A stretch of DNA of 64,000 bases from Flavobacterium sp. JAS. Its GTDB lineage: Bacteria; Bacteroidota; Bacteroidia; Flavobacteriales; Flavobacteriaceae. Positions 62,048-64,000 of this stretch are shown here, piece after piece (positions within the stretch are counted from its first letter, which is position 1; every line of letters begins with the position of its first letter). The position numbers were made by a program, and so were the translations under genes. Location: positions 124,001 through 188,000 of the forward strand of contig NZ_JAJMOX010000009.1 in assembly GCF_020991455.1 (NCBI RefSeq), in the 5' to 3' direction. The notes beneath the pieces are model-generated. The model saw only the letters and a program-made list of their open reading frames with translations, made no database searches and was not told where the DNA came from.

Positions 62048-62701
62048 ATGGCAAAAATTATAATTTTTGGAATTCAGGATTTTGCTGAGTTAGCACATTA
62101 TTATCTAGAAAATGATTCAGAACACGAAGTTGTTGCTTTTAGTGTCAATAAAGATTATTTGCCAGAGAATAATTTTTTTCATGATTTACCTATTATACCA
62201 TTTGAAAATATTGAAAAAATATACTCTCCAATAGATTATAAATTTTTTGCTCCAATGGCTCCGCAAAAAATGAATAAACTTAGAGAAAATATTTACAATA
62301 ATATTAAAGCAAAAGGATACGAATTGATTAGTTATGTGAGTAGTAAGGCAACTTTATTTAATAATTTGATAGGAGATAATTGCTTTATTTTGGAAAACAA
62401 TACAATTCAGCCTTTTACATCAATTGGGAATAATGTTATTTTATGGAGTGGTAACCATATTGGGCATCATAGTATTATAAAAGATCATGTTATGTTTACA
62501 TCACATGTTGTACTTTCGGGGCATTGTGTAGTTGAAAGTTATTGTACCTTTGGAGTAAATTCGACAATAAGAGACGGGGTAAAAATTGGAGAAGGAACTT
62601 TTGTAGCAATGTCAGCAAGCATTATCAAGAATACAGAATCATGGGGTTTATATAAAGGAAATCCGGCAGTTAAATCTGAAATATCGACTAAAAAACTATA
62701 A
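62048..62701 (+). CDS. PglD-like sugar O/N-acyltransferase
   Basis: The 217-residue protein has an N-terminal Rossmann-like part (AKIIIFGIQDFAELAHYYLE) and C-terminal hexapeptide repeats (LIGDNCFILENNTIQPFTSI, then CTFGVNSTIRDGVKIGEG) ending YKGNPAVKS. This is the architecture of PglD and NeuD acetyltransferases. I chose the ATG at 62048; earlier in-frame starts from 61952 lie inside the methyltransferase gene and add nothing conserved. Confidence 0.82.
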   Translation: MAKIIIFGIQDFAELAHYYLENDSEHEVVAFSVNKDYLPENNFFHDLPIIPFENIEKIYSPIDYKFFAPMAPQKMNKLRENIYNNIKAKGYELISYVSSKATLFNNLIGDNCFILENNTIQPFTSIGNNVILWSGNHIGHHSIIKDHVMFTSHVVLSGHCVVESYCTFGVNSTIRDGVKIGEGTFVAMSASIIKNTESWGLYKGNPAVKSEISTKKL

Positions 62702-62707
62702 AAAATT

Positions 62708-63634
62708 ATGTGGATCAAGAAGGGATTAATCTACAATGTTGATGGTGCTTATGAGTGGAATAAAAGTCATGCTCAAGTTCCTGTTGTTGATATGCTTTCT
62801 GATAGAATTAGAATTTATTACGCAACAAGAAATAATTCGGGAAAAAGTAATGTTTCATATATTGAAGTTGATAAAAAAGATCCTAAAATAGTTCTATTTG
62901 AGAATAACAAACCTTTGTTTAATTTTGGAAACCTTGGAACATTTGATGATTCTGGAATAATGCCTTCATCTATTATTAATGTTGGCGACAAAAAATATCT
63001 GTATTATATAGGTTGGACAACAAGACAAACAGTTCCTTTTCAAAATGCTATCGGACTTGCAATAAGTCAAGATGGAGGGAAAACATTTAAAAAAACATCT
63101 GAAGGACCTATAATTTCTGTCAATAATATTGAGCCATATTTTTCTGGGACCTCTTTTGTTATGATTGATGAAGGAGTGTTTAAAATGTGGTACCTGTCAT
63201 GCATAAGGTGGGAAATTTTTGATGATAAACCAGAACCAATATACAATATAAAATATGCTGAATCTTTAGATGGCATCAATTGGAAGCAAACAGGTAAAGT
63301 TGCAATTGAATTGGATGAAGATGAAGGTGGTTTGGTTAGTGCTTCAGTTGTTAAAGAAAATAATCTTTACAAGATGTGGTTTGGAAAAAGAAAAAAAAGT
63401 GACTACAGGACTAATTTACAAAATTCTTATCGAATTGGATATGCCGAATCTTCTGACGGAATCAATTGGGAGCGTAAAGACAGTCTCGCAGCTATTGATA
63501 TTTCAAAAGATAATGATTGGGATTCTGAAATGATTTCTTATCCATACGTTTTTAAAAATAATAATGATTTTTTGATGTTATATAATGGTAATGGATTTGG
63601 TAAAACAGGTTTTGGATATGCACTCTGGAAATAA
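62708..63634 (+). CDS. Beta-propeller glycosidase-like protein of unknown function
   Basis: The 308-residue protein contains repeated blades with the pattern [YL]A-[EI]S-x-DG: IGLAISQDGGKTF, IKYAESLDGINW and IGYAESSDGINW. These resemble five-bladed propellers of the GH32/43/130-type fold. There is no signal peptide, so it is probably cytoplasmic. Location inside a glycan assembly operon suggests a sugar-modifying or phosphorylase-like role, but no catalytic triad can be assigned with confidence. It overlaps the next gene by 17 bp. Confidence 0.6.
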   Translation: MWIKKGLIYNVDGAYEWNKSHAQVPVVDMLSDRIRIYYATRNNSGKSNVSYIEVDKKDPKIVLFENNKPLFNFGNLGTFDDSGIMPSSIINVGDKKYLYYIGWTTRQTVPFQNAIGLAISQDGGKTFKKTSEGPIISVNNIEPYFSGTSFVMIDEGVFKMWYLSCIRWEIFDDKPEPIYNIKYAESLDGINWKQTGKVAIELDEDEGGLVSASVVKENNLYKMWFGKRKKSDYRTNLQNSYRIGYAESSDGINWERKDSLAAIDISKDNDWDSEMISYPYVFKNNNDFLMLYNGNGFGKTGFGYALWK

Positions 63635-64000
63635 AAGTACTCCTTTTGTAGCAATATGGATGGTTACTTACAATCATGAAAAATTCATTGAAGAAGCAGT
63701 AGAGTCCGTAATGGCACAAAAAACTGATTTTGAATATAAATTATTTATAGGAGAAGATTGCTCAATAGATAATACACGTGCAATTTGTCTAAAATTAAAA
63801 TCAAAATATCAAAATAAAATTGAACTGTTCCTAAATAAAAATAATATAGGAGCAAACTTAAATGCCTACAACGTTTTTAACTCATGTTTTGAAAGTGAAG
63901 CCAAATATATTGCTTTACTAGAAGCAGACGACTATTGGACAGATCCATTGAAACTCCAAAAACAAGTTGATTTTTTAGAGAATAATGCAAATTATTCAAT
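63618..64000 (+). CDS. Family 2 glycosyltransferase, 5' part
   Basis: An open frame from ATG 63618 runs off the window. It encodes PFVAIWMVTYNHEKFIEEAV, FIGEDCSIDNTRAICLKLK, and IALLEADDYWTDPLKLQKQV with the DxD-like EADDYW. This is the N-terminal half of a GT-A, GT2-type glycosyltransferase. The start overlaps the previous gene by 17 bp, in keeping with the tight packing here. The 3' end is not visible. Confidence 0.85.
   Translation, partial: MHSGNKSTPFVAIWMVTYNHEKFIEEAVESVMAQKTDFEYKLFIGEDCSIDNTRAICLKLKSKYQNKIELFLNKNNIGANLNAYNVFNSCFESEAKYIALLEADDYWTDPLKLQKQVDFLENNANYS

Noticed and set aside
63270..63533. 87-codon plus-strand frame inside the beta-propeller gene
   Set aside because: Different frame from a clear repeat-containing protein, with no recognisable features.

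Overview
The window looks like a chromosomal segment of a Flavobacterium-type bacterium (Bacteroidota, Flavobacteriaceae). The DNA is AT-rich. Promoters follow the Bacteroidota pattern TTG-N20-TAnnTTTG, and starts are preceded by A-rich stretches instead of Shine-Dalgarno motifs. The ribosomal genes, enolase, citrate synthase and the UpxY/Wza/Wzc capsule machinery all match that group. This assignment rests on reading the sequence and on memory of gene families, not on a database search.

Region 1 (1-10.6 kb) is the S10-spc-alpha ribosomal superoperon, from the end of rplV through rpsC-rplP-rpmC-rpsQ-rplN-rplX-rplE-rpsN-rpsH-rplF-rplR-rpsE-rpmD-rplO-secY-infA-rpmJ-rpsM-rpsK-rpsD-rpoA to rplQ. 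It closes with a strong terminator. Most gaps are under 25 bp, but rpsN/rpsH, rpsK/rpsD and rpoA/rplQ each hold a hairpin, and the first also holds a good internal promoter. Region 2 (10.8-18.8 kb) holds housekeeping genes: carA, eno, gltA, two guanidino-modifying-superfamily hydrolases (the second CtlX-like), a MarC-type membrane protein on the minus strand, a CoA-binding protein and recR. Most are separated by clear intrinsic terminators. A GC-rich palindromic element lies before recR.

Region 3 (18.9 kb to the right edge) is one long same-strand cell-surface polysaccharide cluster. The conserved left part encodes two export and chain-length sets (Wza lipoprotein plus Wzc tyrosine kinase; large SLBB protein plus kinase-less Wzz). 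It also encodes UDP-uronic acid enzymes (Ugd, and TviC- and TviB-like proteins), the UpxY antiterminator, ManC and RfbB. From about 32.5 kb the DNA looks more AT-rich and the genes are packed with short overlaps, as expected of the variable, strain-specific part. In order, this part has an Fdt-type dTDP-3-amino sugar module with two tandem cupin isomerases and a Wzx flippase. Next comes an unusual module of DRE-TIM aldolase, CMP-sugar synthetase, HAD phosphatase and sulfotransferase. A CDP-glucose-derived sugar module (RfbF, RfbG, aminotransferase, cupin), glycosyltransferases and a Wzy polymerase follow. Then come a WbpV/WecA-like initiation pair, another cupin/aminotransferase pair, RfbC-RfbD-RfbA (dTDP-rhamnose) and a WbpM-like 4,6-dehydratase.

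After a perfect palindromic terminator at 57.47 kb a second export system begins: the ABC transporter Wzm/Wzt with a C-terminal cargo domain. It is followed by an aminotransferase, a WbqC protein, a methyltransferase, a PglD-like acyltransferase, a beta-propeller protein and a truncated glycosyltransferase. Wzx/Wzy-dependent and ABC-dependent assembly genes therefore sit together. The most interesting candidate for an undescribed system is the aldolase/CMP-synthetase/phosphatase module at 36.4-39.3 kb. It has the layout of a Kdo or sialic-acid pathway, but a DRE-TIM aldolase fused to an unidentified C-terminal domain replaces the usual PEP-dependent synthase.
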